From: Myxococcales bacterium | Lineage (GTDB): Bacteria > Myxococcota_A > UBA9042 | Length of the DNA stretch: 64,000 bases | Direction of reading: 5' to 3' | Assembly (NCBI GenBank): GCA_009692425.1 | Contig: SHZF01000016.1 | Span: 1-64,000, forward strand | Part shown: positions 25,101 to 33,571 of the stretch, one piece after another | Layout of the letters: each line of letters starts with the position of its first letter | How positions within the stretch are numbered: the first letter of the stretch is position 1 | The notes under the pieces: model-generated | Seen by the model: only the letters and a program-made list of their open reading frames with translations | Databases searched by the model: none | What the model was told of the DNA's origin: nothing | Position numbers and translations under genes: made by a program

Positions 25101-28100
25101 GGTGCCGGCGTGGCGCCGGACGTCGTCGACACCGCATTGCGCCTGGCCGTGGCCTTGGAGCGCGAGGTCGAGGTCGAAGACGCCATCCTGGCCACTGCAG
25201 TCCACTTCGAACGCGCGGCGGACCGGACGGCCCTGCGCATGGCGATGGTCGAGCGAGCCTACGGGCGGGGCGACTGGCACGTGCTGGCCCGGCGCCTGGA
25301 TGCCGTGCTGGCCGATGAACCGGCCCACGCCGAGGCCTACGCGCTGCGTGGCGCGGTGCTGGGAGAGTTGCCCGTACCGGCGACGCACGAGCGCATCGCC
25401 GCCCACCTGCGTCACGGGATCGAGCACGCGCCCGAAGCCGACGACCGCCGCCGCGCGCGACTCGAACTCGCTGCACTGCTGCACGACCATCTGGGGCGAC
25501 CCGACGAGGCGTTCGCCTGTGTCTCCCAGGTCATCGTGCCGGGCCAGGACGATGCGGCGGAGTTGTGGACCATCGCTTCCCGCCTTGGCGACGCGGCGCA
25601 CCAGCGCGATGCCGTTTTCGCCCTCGGAGAAGCCGTGGCTGCTGCGCTGCCGCCAGGCCCGGCGCTCGGCGACGTGGCACAGGCATTGGCCCAGCGCGCC
25701 TGGTCAGACAAGAAAGCCAAGTTGGCCCGCCGGTGGGCCGACGCGGCGACCGACGCGGTCGGAGCCGAAGCGGCGGGCGCGTGCGAGGTCCTGACGGCCC
25801 TGGCCGACAGCGCGCTGGCTGTCGACAAGGCATTGGCCCTGCGCCTTGCCAACGTGCTCGCGGCGACGCACCCCGACCGCGCAGTCAAGTACTTGCAACG
25901 GGCGATTGCGGGCTCCGAGGAGCCGATCGATCGGACGGAACTGTTGCGGCGCGTGCTGGATCTGGCGGATGCCGCGCGCGCCGCGGGCGGCGTCGTCGAT
26001 GCGGTCCTGGTGCAGCGCGATCTCGCCCTGTGCACGCCCGAAGACGGTGCGCAATGGGACGCGCTGGCGGCCGTTGCCGGAGCCGAGCATTCGCAAGTCG
26101 CCGTAGAGGCGCTGCTCACCGCCGCCGACGCCGTCGCAGCACCTGTAGCGCGCAGCGGGCTGCTAGAACGTGCTGCGCGCCATGCCGAAACGCACGGCGA
26201 TCTTGACACGGCGGCCACATGCTACCGGCTCGCACTCGAAGCCGATGCTCGTCCTGCGCTCCACGCCGCCCTCGACGCCCTGCTGGCGCGCCAAGGGCTG
26301 CACGAAGAGCTCGCGTTGCAACTCGAGGCGCAGGCCGACGCCGACCCGGAGCACGCACGGGACTTGCTGGGCCGCGCCGCAGACTTGTGGCTGGGTCCGC
26401 TGGCGGACGGGCCGCGCGGTGTCGCACTGCTGGAGCGAGCTGCCCTGGCCGGGCCTGCGGACCCGTTGCTCGGCGATCGACTGTTGGTGGCCCAACAGGC
26501 CCACGATGTCCCTTCGTTTGCGCGCGCGCTTGGCTCCGCGTTGGCGGCGATGCGCGCGGCCGGCGAAACGGACCGGTTGCGCCGCTGGCTGCCCGCCCAC
26601 TTCGCCAGCTTGCGTGAAGCAGCCAGCAGCGGCCCGCTGCCCGCCGGGGCGGAGCATGGCGAGGTGGCTGTTGCCGCAGGACAAGCGGGCGATTCTGAGT
26701 TGCGAGCAGGCATCTCACAGTGGCAGGCAGGCATCTCCGAGTGGCTGCGGGTTGGCGGCGACCTCGATGAGGTCGCAGACGACATCGACGCCCTGGAAGC
26801 TCGCTGCGACGAACTGGAGCCCGCCGCTGCCCGAGCCGTGCTTGGCTGGAAGCGCCAGTGGGCCGACGCGCACGCCAACGCGGCGGCGGGCTATGCCGCA
26901 CGCGTGGCGGACCTGGAGCGCTGCCAGGACCCGCGCGACATCCATGCTGCGGCGGTCGACCTCGGCCGCCACGCGCTCGAGCGCATGGCCGAGCCGACGC
27001 TTGCGCTCGAGTGGTGGCTGCGCGCCCTGGAGGCCGATCCGACCGACCGCGCACGCCTGGCCGCCATCTGCGCGCTGGTTTCCGACGCAGACACCGCCCG
27101 ACAACTGCTGGCGGGCATCGACGCCCTCGTCTCGGCAGCGGGTGCCGCCACGGCACGACCGGCGCCCGATGCGGTGGCCGTGGCCAGTGCGGCGTTTGGT
27201 GCGGCACTGCCCCACGTCGATGGCGACGAACTGGACCTGCTTGCCGACGTCGCTGCGGCCGGCCACCACGTCGATGCCGCACTGTGGCGCGAAACCCGAC
27301 TGGCAGATCGCGGCGACAGTGCCCGCCTTGCCGATGCACTCCAGGCGCGCGCCGCATGGACGGACGAGCCTGGCGAGCGCTTTGACCTTCTGCTGCGTGT
27401 CGCAGCGCTCTGCATCGACGACCTCGCGGCCGCCCCGCGTGCCGCCGAACTCCTCGACGCGGCGCTGGAACTGCAGTCCGCCGCCGAGCCCGCGCTGCGC
27501 TTGCGCATTCGTGCCGCCGAGTTCGCCAACGACGACGCCACGGTCGCCGCGATTGCGGAACGCCTGGCCCGGTTGGCCCCCGATGACGAAGCGGAACTCT
27601 GGTTGCGCAAGGCGGCCGCGGAGCGTGGCGCAGGGCAGTGGGAGCGCGCGCTCGAAGCCTGCGAACTCGCGATTGCGGGCGGCGCCGAACCGGTGCGGGC
27701 ACACGGGCTCCGGGCCGACATCCTGGCCGGGCTGGGTCGCGACGAGGAAGCGCGGGCGGCGCTGGCAGAAGCAGCCGCGGCGGCCACGGGACCTGACGCC
27801 GTTGCGCTGTGGCTCAAGCTGGCAGGTCAGGCTGCGACCGCCGGTCTGGCGGATGCCGAAGTCCGCGCCGTCGGCCAGGCGGTGGGCGCCGCACCCAGGG
27901 ACTCGCGCGTCATCACTGCGCTCAAGGCCTTTGCTGCGACCCCCGAGCGGGCCGCCCGCGTAGTGGGCGCGTTGGAGGAGGCGCTGCGTGCGGCAGGCCT
28001 GGGTGGCCTGCTCGCGGATCTGCAACAGCGCGCGCTCGATCTGCTCCAGTCGGTCGAACGCGAGGCAGGCGTCCTGGCGCTCGCTTCGACGCTGGCCCGC

Positions 28101-30881
28101 GATGTCGGCGACCTGCCGCGGGCCCTGGAACTGCTGGCTTCGGCTGCGCGTCGTGCTGAAGACCCGCTCAGACTGCTCGCCCACGGTGCCGAACTCGCCC
28201 GCGAAGTGGACGGACTCGGTGATTGGATCGAGTCCGTCGCGGACCTTGTGAGCAGCGACGAACTGCCCGCTGCGGCTGTCGTGCCAGCGATCGCCCTGGC
28301 CGCCGCTGCCGCCGTCGAGACGCGGGACCCCGAGCGGGCTGCCGACTTGTGGGAAATCGCCTGGAACCAGGACCCGGAAGGCATCGACGCCCGCGATGCG
28401 ATGCTGGCCCTGCGTCGCGACGCCGGCAATCCGCAGCGACTCGCTGAAGCGCTGGAGCGCGCGTTGGTCCTCGCCGGCGGCAATGAAGCGGATTCGCTGC
28501 GGCTCGAACTCGCCGACCTCCGCCTCAAGCAGTTGAACCGGCCACGGGAGGCCTTGCGGTTGACGTTGGACGTCCTGTCCGCCCAGCCCACCGAACCGCG
28601 TGCCCTCGAGTTGGCGGAGGCGTTGGCCGAGCACCCGGCTTGTGCAGACGAGGCCCTGGCCTGCCTGGAGCCCGTCTATCGCGGTACCCAGAACTGGCCG
28701 GCCTTGGCGACCGTGCTGCAACGGCGCATCAACCGGACCAAGGGTGCCCAGCGTGCCGACTTTGCCCGCGAGCTTGCGACCTTGCAGTCGGAGCGCCTGA
28801 CGAGTCCGGTCGATGCGGCGCGCTCGCTGCTGGCGGCTCTGGAGGCCGACCCGCGCCCCGCCGTGCTCGACATGATCGAACGGCACGCGGCGAGCCACCC
28901 GGATGCCATGGCAGCGGCCGGCGGAGACGACGCGCTGAGTACCTGCTATGCCCGGGTGTTGCAGGGCAAGCTTGCGGCCGACGCCCGGGCGAGCATCCTC
29001 GCGCGGGCGGCAGATTTCGAGTTGGGCAGGGGCGGTACGGAGCACGCGGAGGCGTACTTGCGCGCGCTCGTCGAGTTGCGGCCTGAGGCGCCGGACCCGT
29101 TCGACCAGTTGGAGGGCCTGCTCGACTCCGCCGGCCGCTTCGACGAGTTGCTGGCCCTGTGGCAACAGCGGCTGCCACGCCTGCAGGATCCGAGTTTCAA
29201 GCGCGTCGGGTTGCACCGGCTGGCCGGATTGGCCCGCGGCATGGACCGGCTCGACGTCGCGCTCGACACGTACCGCGAGCTTGCTGGACTGGATCCGAGC
29301 GACCCCGACCCGCACGAGGCTCTGGTCGACCTGTTGCGCGACACGGACGACCGGCGGGCGCTGGCCGAAGCGCTGGAGGCCTTTGCCGGCACCACCCGCG
29401 ATTCCACACGCAAGGGGTCGCTTTTCTGCGAGGCTGGCCGCATCTGGACTGGCCGCACACTGCACGACGAAAATCGGGCTGGACTGGCCTATGCCGAGGC
29501 GTTCGCGGCCGACCCGGGCAGCGACGAAGCGTATGTGTATCTGGAGCGCAAGGCCGGCCACGACCCGAAGGTGTTGCGCGCGCTCTACGCAGAGCGAGCC
29601 GATGCGCTGCCGCCGGGCCCGAGTCGCACGCTGCAGTTGCGGCGACTGGCCAACGTATGCGCCGAAGTCGGCGATGGGCCGGCGGCCGTCGACGCCCTGC
29701 AGCGTGCGATTGCGGACGACGCCGCGAACGTGGCGGTGCAGGACGAACTGTTGCGCATCGCAGAGCAGCACCGGCTGTGGGCGGCATGGTTGGCGGCGGC
29801 CGATGGCAAGCTTGCTGGCGACCTGCTGCGCATCGAAAAGACGACGCTGCTCGCCCAGTTGGCACGCGTCCGGATCACGGAGGTTCCGGACCTGGATGCG
29901 GCAGCGCGCCACATCCACGAGCTTCAGGCGCTGGCGCCGACCGACCCGGTAACGCGGCACATGCAGGCACTCTTGCAGGCCCACAGCGGCGACGCCGCGC
30001 AGGCGGCCGATGGCCTGGAGCAACTCGCGCGCGAGACGGACGACCCGGCCACCTTGGTCGCCCTGCACCAACGGCTTGCTGACTTGTACGCAGGAGAACT
30101 GCAGGTGCCGGCCAAGGCCAAGCGCGAACTGCAGCGGCTGATTGCGCTGGATCCGCGGCGGTGGTCCGCACGGCGTCGCCTCGTCGACTTGTACAAGGCG
30201 ACCAACGCGTCGGAGGCGTGTGCAGAAACGCTGCGCCAGTGGCTCGCCGCGTTGGGCGACGTCATGGAGAAGCAGACGCTGCAATTGGGCCAGGGCGAGT
30301 CGCTGGCCGACTTGCTCTGCGAACTGGGCGAGACGCTCGTCGGGCTCGGGCAGGTCACTGAGGCGGCGGACATCCTGCGCAAGGCGGCCGTGTTCGGCGC
30401 GCCGAACCAGCGTTTGCAACAGTTGCTGACCGATGTCTTGGAGGCCACGGGCGACCCGCGCGGTGCGGCTGAGGCCGTCGAATGGTTGCTGCAGAACTGC
30501 AAGCCCACGGACAAGCTGGCGATTGCCCGCCACGCCGCGCACCTCGGCCACCTGCTCGAGGACGTCGATGAGCAGGCGAGGGCGCGCGACGCGTTCAAGC
30601 GAGTTCTCGACGCCAGCCCCCAGGACGACGACGCCAGCCTGGGTGCCGCGCGCACGTCTTTGAATCTGGGCGACATCGACCGCGCCATGCGGCTGTTTGA
30701 CTCGGTCGCGCGCCGGCCCGGCAAGGCGACGACCGACCACCAGCGCGCCGATGCCCACGTCGGCATGGGCCGGTGTCGCGTGCTGCGGTTGCAGGTCGAT
30801 CAGGCCCGCGGCTGCTATGAGCGCGCGCTGGCGTTGGAGCCTGGCTACAGACCCGCGCTCGAGGGCCTCAAGGAACTGTAG
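19197..30881 (+). CDS. Giant tetratricopeptide-repeat protein, 3,894 residues
   Basis: One uninterrupted frame of 11.7 kb from the ATG at 19197 (GGAG about nine bases upstream). Nearly the whole length is helical repeats of about 34 residues with TPR spacing: pairs such as DPDRALGLLRESFRQHP, TPDRAIEAYHRVLQVQPDHP, DPARAGRLYQRALDQNPG and, at the end, ARGCYERALALEPGYRPALEGL. No signal peptide, membrane helix, catalytic motif or coiled-coil domain was seen, so a cytoplasmic scaffold is the simplest reading. The composition is rich in Ala, Leu, Asp, Glu and Arg. Short in-frame duplications occur: AAHADS twice near 22.14-22.17 kb, and a 21-bp unit around 26.71-26.75 kb. Long reverse-strand frames across it are GC-skew shadows. 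argC starts 22 bp downstream. Confidence 0.92.
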   Translation: MQPSPGHPLLPSANDIHKLVAQLRDDLTHEVRSEVADRLLQLVATEPHPAVRAALLERAGRLVGSRDPDRALGLLRESFRQHPVESTGARLRDLAQGDLSFGRLNRLGNLADAVAEVALPDRKVAALLDAARSHVGQGHGRAALGALDRLDTLAPQGAPERDEAGDLRAAASAQVAARTEALQELQLRLAECADAERPAALLAYAQTLLEGDESLAEAAAVLADAAATSAPADQVAPLWVEVARAMGDPAELTKALWRGLQALEALPNRLLLADELANQPGIEHSNAEAAVTALAILVDALPDDPALPARLEVARALTLGDEADRALDEYRLRCLRERDRAGESLACLALAQRAQRAADMEGAERHFRRVRTLMPTSVEALDFFEGYYRSAEDFKRLFVALTQRLPGAEGRASIRIALEIAQLAEGPLATPDRAIEAYHRVLQVQPDHPVATAALERLYNSQGRWHAVRDLLDRCARSLAARATVLPAMAADAVAVCERLAALHEESGPLPSAEQALQAWRTIASLQPDHPHALEAVVTAAHSAGDPEGAIAATEAAARAAGATRAGAQHWYRVGSLRADSGDAEGALAAWQAALAADPTHADAAHRLQDGARTRGDDAALLAALHAELAAVWGGSPATLEPGAAAGRTPAEAKARTVAVLEEVAALTETMDGSQPDTATALRMLLALQPGHAGALAGLDRVWTAVGLHEELATLLAAEAARPDVRGDLRVAILEQLANLLGGPIGDIERADAVAAQLLEAAADSEVGRSIRSRAVLARGDVQGLRALFAATPAGAQEFADAALADAAGRATLAAIRMHQAAAGALAREAGDPDRAAMVLADALSLCEALPKGAERTAVLVEVGQDLLARAREARLVGLQRVAVDALADQAPPDLQPRYRQMRIDLCEDAGLLGDAANAAADLVEDLLGLGDLAAVWQVARRCDDLATRSGEEFGLAGRMVAWADLLAEGAPASGSNAENAAHADSAAHADSGAVANLYRRGAERALHEDDLDLARRAADAAVRWLPRDREILELLESVCAEQRDWSAAVDAMEAQVALAAAEAQTDLLLRAAETCDVSIGDPARAGRLYQRALDQNPGLSEAWTGLHAALRQQGDEAGLRGALDGFLARSEGTREARSRAALERVQAALPSEDVEPIVLSVVRHLATTPDVLDAEEALLGIAVARLELDDRARTVAETLLPAVQQHGRIDETARCLEVLAATETQAATAAEWHLLLADVIAGIDPVRAYDAVRAATAALGGRADLVERLGQHAVAAGREADFDALLLGLLGEGHEPGVAQVTDPAARQRLAALRAGRAMSSGDFDTAARLYSALHAADPKDLVPLDALEAVWRERADFDALGLILEERLDADVEADDRASTWLRLAALHANDRAAPAEAIDVLTRAVADLPNRRELVAAWLDALRTHGALERLAQALTERIEQLETATDDDAVAERLALRRETAQALDAVGTEPARAGELWLRVAETDPADADAIESAAAAWLGMASGGMTDVLVARAARLETLLEVTGRFPLLDAVLGTRLEAVTGLARVDLLARQATLRERAMQAPAAAFEAWADALCSDPGRSDVLGEVLRLARGGTDDHPSALAVAQALAAAAKAAADPMLRRSLRLHALEMAADYTDTLDVRRMLYEAMCTDDPADGLALEGLDRLARESGDDRARLSVLAARANAESDPLAATELRLERARLADAVGDDALAAEAWTVLLEHTDVEVRREAAAALAAVHERRGDDKALAGALLALRATIDDADGQRELALRAAALLMHADHGVRARTLLEQEAATTPDHPDVYRALEEVLRHLRDLPALAGHLERGWQVVLRDDPGARLLAAVDQVATVREIGHGAAELWAAVEQVLDAGLRGPDLEDYVLEVALDADRVLALAAARRRIALLHERGAADEEIVARLELIDGFSDAVDVAAERVAVARAAEASGDAASALEHWLAVVGLAGGAGVAPDVVDTALRLAVALEREVEVEDAILATAVHFERAADRTALRMAMVERAYGRGDWHVLARRLDAVLADEPAHAEAYALRGAVLGELPVPATHERIAAHLRHGIEHAPEADDRRRARLELAALLHDHLGRPDEAFACVSQVIVPGQDDAAELWTIASRLGDAAHQRDAVFALGEAVAAALPPGPALGDVAQALAQRAWSDKKAKLARRWADAATDAVGAEAAGACEVLTALADSALAVDKALALRLANVLAATHPDRAVKYLQRAIAGSEEPIDRTELLRRVLDLADAARAAGGVVDAVLVQRDLALCTPEDGAQWDALAAVAGAEHSQVAVEALLTAADAVAAPVARSGLLERAARHAETHGDLDTAATCYRLALEADARPALHAALDALLARQGLHEELALQLEAQADADPEHARDLLGRAADLWLGPLADGPRGVALLERAALAGPADPLLGDRLLVAQQAHDVPSFARALGSALAAMRAAGETDRLRRWLPAHFASLREAASSGPLPAGAEHGEVAVAAGQAGDSELRAGISQWQAGISEWLRVGGDLDEVADDIDALEARCDELEPAAARAVLGWKRQWADAHANAAAGYAARVADLERCQDPRDIHAAAVDLGRHALERMAEPTLALEWWLRALEADPTDRARLAAICALVSDADTARQLLAGIDALVSAAGAATARPAPDAVAVASAAFGAALPHVDGDELDLLADVAAAGHHVDAALWRETRLADRGDSARLADALQARAAWTDEPGERFDLLLRVAALCIDDLAAAPRAAELLDAALELQSAAEPALRLRIRAAEFANDDATVAAIAERLARLAPDDEAELWLRKAAAERGAGQWERALEACELAIAGGAEPVRAHGLRADILAGLGRDEEARAALAEAAAAATGPDAVALWLKLAGQAATAGLADAEVRAVGQAVGAAPRDSRVITALKAFAATPERAARVVGALEEALRAAGLGGLLADLQQRALDLLQSVEREAGVLALASTLARDVGDLPRALELLASAARRAEDPLRLLAHGAELAREVDGLGDWIESVADLVSSDELPAAAVVPAIALAAAAAVETRDPERAADLWEIAWNQDPEGIDARDAMLALRRDAGNPQRLAEALERALVLAGGNEADSLRLELADLRLKQLNRPREALRLTLDVLSAQPTEPRALELAEALAEHPACADEALACLEPVYRGTQNWPALATVLQRRINRTKGAQRADFARELATLQSERLTSPVDAARSLLAALEADPRPAVLDMIERHAASHPDAMAAAGGDDALSTCYARVLQGKLAADARASILARAADFELGRGGTEHAEAYLRALVELRPEAPDPFDQLEGLLDSAGRFDELLALWQQRLPRLQDPSFKRVGLHRLAGLARGMDRLDVALDTYRELAGLDPSDPDPHEALVDLLRDTDDRRALAEALEAFAGTTRDSTRKGSLFCEAGRIWTGRTLHDENRAGLAYAEAFAADPGSDEAYVYLERKAGHDPKVLRALYAERADALPPGPSRTLQLRRLANVCAEVGDGPAAVDALQRAIADDAANVAVQDELLRIAEQHRLWAAWLAAADGKLAGDLLRIEKTTLLAQLARVRITEVPDLDAAARHIHELQALAPTDPVTRHMQALLQAHSGDAAQAADGLEQLARETDDPATLVALHQRLADLYAGELQVPAKAKRELQRLIALDPRRWSARRRLVDLYKATNASEACAETLRQWLAALGDVMEKQTLQLGQGESLADLLCELGETLVGLGQVTEAADILRKAAVFGAPNQRLQQLLTDVLEATGDPRGAAEAVEWLLQNCKPTDKLAIARHAAHLGHLLEDVDEQARARDAFKRVLDASPQDDDASLGAARTSLNLGDIDRAMRLFDSVARRPGKATTDHQRADAHVGMGRCRVLRLQVDQARGCYERALALEPGYRPALEGLKEL

Positions 30882-30903
30882 GCTGCTGCGGAGATCGCCC
30901 CGG

Positions 30904-31980
30904 ATGACTGCTTCGCTCGCGTCCCTGTCGCGCCCCGTGCGCGTGGCCGTCGTCGGCGCGACGGGCTACGGTGGGGCTGAACTGCTGCGGCACCTCTTCG
31001 TGCATCCGAGCGTGCGCGTGACGCGGCTCGTGGCGAAGGACAACCTCGGCAAGCGCGTCGGCGACGTCCACCTGTCGTTGGCCCCGCTGTCGGACCTGCG
31101 CATCGAGGATGCTGACCCGGCCTCCGTCGCGGAAGACGCCGACATGGTCTGTGTCGGCCTGCCCCACCGCGTGTCGGCCGCCGTCGTCGATGCCTACTGC
31201 CAACTCGGCGTGGCCGTCATCGACTTGAGCGGCGACTACCGCTTGCGTGACCAGGCCGCGTACGAGCGCTGGTACGAAGCCGAGCACCCCCATCCGGAGC
31301 GGCTCGGTACGTTTGCATACGGGCTGCCGGAATTCCAACGCGAGGCCATCGCTGCGGCGCGCCACGTGTCGAGCCCGGGATGTTTCGCCACGTGCATCGC
31401 CATGGCGCTGGCTCCGTTGGCCAAGGCCGGGCTGCTGGCAGGACCCGTACACGTCGCGGCAATGACCGGTTCGTCGGGCTCTGGCGCCAACCCCGCCGCG
31501 GGCACGCATCATCCGCTGCGGGCACAGACCTTGCGGCCGTACAAGCCGCTCGGCCACCAGCACGTGCCCGAGATCGAGCAGACGCTGGCCGATCTCGGAG
31601 CCCACGACGTGCGACTCGACTTCGTGCCCATTTCTGCACCGCTGGTGCGCGGCATCCTTGCCACCTGCTTTGCCGAGGTCGATGCGGGGCTGACGGCCGA
31701 AGCATTGCAGGCACTGCTCGAATCGACCTGGCGCGGCGAGCGATTGGTGCGCGTGCTGCGGGGGCGGCTGCCAGAAGTGAACGCAGTGGCGGGCTCGATG
31801 TACGTCGAGGTCGCCGCCACTTGGGGCGAGGCGGTGCGCGACGGGCGGCGGACGGTCGTGTTGCACGCGGCGCTCGACAACCTGATCAAGGGCGGTGCGG
31901 GTCAGGCCATCCAGGCGCTGAACCTCATGCTCGGCGTCGACGAGTGCCTCGGCCTGCTGGCGCCGGCACAATGGCCGTGA
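30904..31980 (+). CDS. argC: N-acetyl-gamma-glutamyl-phosphate reductase ArgC
   Basis: 358 residues from the ATG at 30904. The N-terminal VAVVGATGYGGAELLRHL is the NADP-binding motif of ArgC, and SPGCFAT places the catalytic cysteine at residue 160. HHPLRAQTLRPYKPLGHQHVPEIEQ and the GGAGQAIQALNLMLG end are also family features. It reduces N-acetylglutamyl phosphate to the semialdehyde, the third step of arginine synthesis. The end overlaps the argB start by 10 bp if argB begins at its ATG. LysY of the amino-carrier lysine pathway is the nearest alternative, but the active-site context fits ArgC. Confidence 0.95.
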   Translation: MTASLASLSRPVRVAVVGATGYGGAELLRHLFVHPSVRVTRLVAKDNLGKRVGDVHLSLAPLSDLRIEDADPASVAEDADMVCVGLPHRVSAAVVDAYCQLGVAVIDLSGDYRLRDQAAYERWYEAEHPHPERLGTFAYGLPEFQREAIAAARHVSSPGCFATCIAMALAPLAKAGLLAGPVHVAAMTGSSGSGANPAAGTHHPLRAQTLRPYKPLGHQHVPEIEQTLADLGAHDVRLDFVPISAPLVRGILATCFAEVDAGLTAEALQALLESTWRGERLVRVLRGRLPEVNAVAGSMYVEVAATWGEAVRDGRRTVVLHAALDNLIKGGAGQAIQALNLMLGVDECLGLLAPAQWP

Positions 31981-32798
31981 GCGGACCGCGTCGCATCCTC
32001 GTCAAGGTCGGCGGCGAGACGCTGCGGGCCGGCCCTGACCGCGTGCGGTTGGCCGGCGATCTGGCCATCGTCGTGGCGTCGGGCGCGCTTGTGGGCGTCG
32101 TGCACGGCGCGGGGCCCCAGATCACGGCGCTGGCCGCGCGACTCGGCATTGCCAGCGTGATGCAGGGAGGGCGGCGCGTGACCGATCCCGTCATGCTCGA
32201 GGCCGTGGGGATGGCCATGTGCGGGCAGGTCGGCCCCTTGCTGCTCGCAGCATGCCTCGGTGCCGGCCTGCGGGCTGTGCCGATACCCGCTTGTGCCGGC
32301 GCGCTCGTCACGGGACGGCGGCGCCCCCCGCGCCGTGTGGCTGGTCTGGCGGAACCGGTCGATTTCGGCCAGGTGGCCGACGTCGACCGTGTGGACTTCG
32401 CCTTGCTCGACGCCCTGTGGGCAGGCGGCTTTCTGCCTCTGATCAGCTCGCTCGTCGCCGACGCGAACGGCAACCTACTGAACTTGAACGCTGACACGCT
32501 GGTCACCGCGCTGTGTCGGGCGGGCCGCTTCGACGACGTCGTCCTGGTCACCGGCGTGCCGGGGGTGTTTCGCAACGTGGACGATGCGACTTCGCATCTG
32601 CCGTCGCTTGCCGCCGCGGACCTGCCCGCGCTGCTCGCGTCTGGCGCCATCTTTGGCGGCATGGTGGCCAAGCTCGAAGAAGTGCAAGCCATTGTGGCCA
32701 GCGGTGTCGATCGGGTGTGGATCGTCGGCGCCGCGGACCGCGCCATCTGCGACGCGTTGGACGGCACGCCCGGCACCCGCACGGTCGTTCACCGGTGA
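31971..32798 (+). CDS. argB: Acetylglutamate kinase ArgB
   Basis: 275 residues from the ATG at 31971; a GTG at 31977 giving a classic 4-bp GTGA overlap with argC is equally plausible. Amino-acid kinase fold: ILVKVGGE at the start, VVHGAGPQI (phosphate-binding loop), GGRRVTDPVMLEAV (glutamate site), SLVADANGNLLNLNADT, and the C-terminal GGMVAKLEEVQAIVASGVDRVWI. It phosphorylates N-acetylglutamate. The loop is HGAGPQI where many ArgB proteins have HGGGP, a common variant. It is coupled to argC; the remaining arginine genes except argG are outside the window. Confidence 0.92.
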   Translation: MAVSGPRRILVKVGGETLRAGPDRVRLAGDLAIVVASGALVGVVHGAGPQITALAARLGIASVMQGGRRVTDPVMLEAVGMAMCGQVGPLLLAACLGAGLRAVPIPACAGALVTGRRRPPRRVAGLAEPVDFGQVADVDRVDFALLDALWAGGFLPLISSLVADANGNLLNLNADTLVTALCRAGRFDDVVLVTGVPGVFRNVDDATSHLPSLAAADLPALLASGAIFGGMVAKLEEVQAIVASGVDRVWIVGAADRAICDALDGTPGTRTVVHR

Positions 32799-32827
32799 AC
32801 AGGTTGCCGGCGCACGCCAATCACGCT

Positions 32828-33562
32828 ATGCCCCCGATGGCACCGCTGCCGTGCGGAGATCCCTCCTTGGCCTGCAACTTGTCCTCCTGCACCTGGGTCC
32901 GCCGCGTCTGCCGCGCGGTTCCGCACCGCGTCGCACGCGCCGTTGCCGTGCTCGCCTGCGGCAGTGTGGCGCTGCCGGCCCCGGCGTCCGCGCACAATGT
33001 CGATGGCAAGATCGGCATCGGCTTCGAAGAAACGCTGACGGGCCTCGAATCGCGCCTCGGCACGCTTGCGCCACTCGCCGTGCCCGCGATCGGCGCCTCT
33101 GGCCTCGCCGTGCGCGGCTTCGTCGGCAACGTGGGCATCGAGGGAGTCTTCGGCGCCAACTTCCACCTGCCTGACCGCATCGTCGATGCCCAGGGCGAAA
33201 CGCTCAACGACGACCCGGCGCTGGAACTCGGCGCGTTTCTCTCGGCGGGCGTGTTCTACAACCTGTTTCGCGCGCCACAAGTCAACCTCGCCATCGGCGG
33301 CCGCGCGCTGGTCGGGGTCGCCCGGATCAACCGCGACGACGGTGCCTGGGCGCCGTGGACGGTCGGCGTGGCCTTTGAGGCACCTTTGCGGGTGGAGTGG
33401 TTCTTCAACCCCGCATTCGCCATCGGCGGGGCGGTCGGGGCCGTGTTGACCGTCGCGACCACCCGGGCCCATCCGCTGACCGGCCGCCGCGAGTCGAGCG
33501 AGTTCTCGCTGACGCGGGGCGATTTTTCGGGCGGCGTCGGTTTCATGTACTACTTCAACTGA
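32828..33562 (+). CDS. Outer-membrane beta-barrel-like protein, 244 residues
   Basis: The ATG at 32828 gives a long, partly basic leader (RVCRAVPHRVARAVAVLACGSVALPAPASA) that ends in a good signal-peptidase site before HNVDGK; a start closer to the hydrophobic stretch is possible. The mature part is amphipathic strands (KIGIGFEETLTG, LAVRGFVGNVGIEGVFGANFH, ELGAFLSAGVFYNLF, VNLAIGGRALVGVARI, FAIGGAVGAVLTVAT) ending GGVGFMYYFN, with the terminal aromatic typical of barrels. No named family. It sits between argB (29 bp) and leuB (9 bp), an unexpected place for an envelope protein. Confidence 0.75.
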   Translation: MPPMAPLPCGDPSLACNLSSCTWVRRVCRAVPHRVARAVAVLACGSVALPAPASAHNVDGKIGIGFEETLTGLESRLGTLAPLAVPAIGASGLAVRGFVGNVGIEGVFGANFHLPDRIVDAQGETLNDDPALELGAFLSAGVFYNLFRAPQVNLAIGGRALVGVARINRDDGAWAPWTVGVAFEAPLRVEWFFNPAFAIGGAVGAVLTVATTRAHPLTGRRESSEFSLTRGDFSGGVGFMYYFN

Positions 33563-33571
33563 CGGAACCCC

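Noticed and set aside
26715-30758. 1,347-codon minus-strand frame inside the giant TPR gene
   Set aside because: Low-complexity, Arg/Gln/Val-rich translation with no motif; the plus frame has continuous TPR structure.
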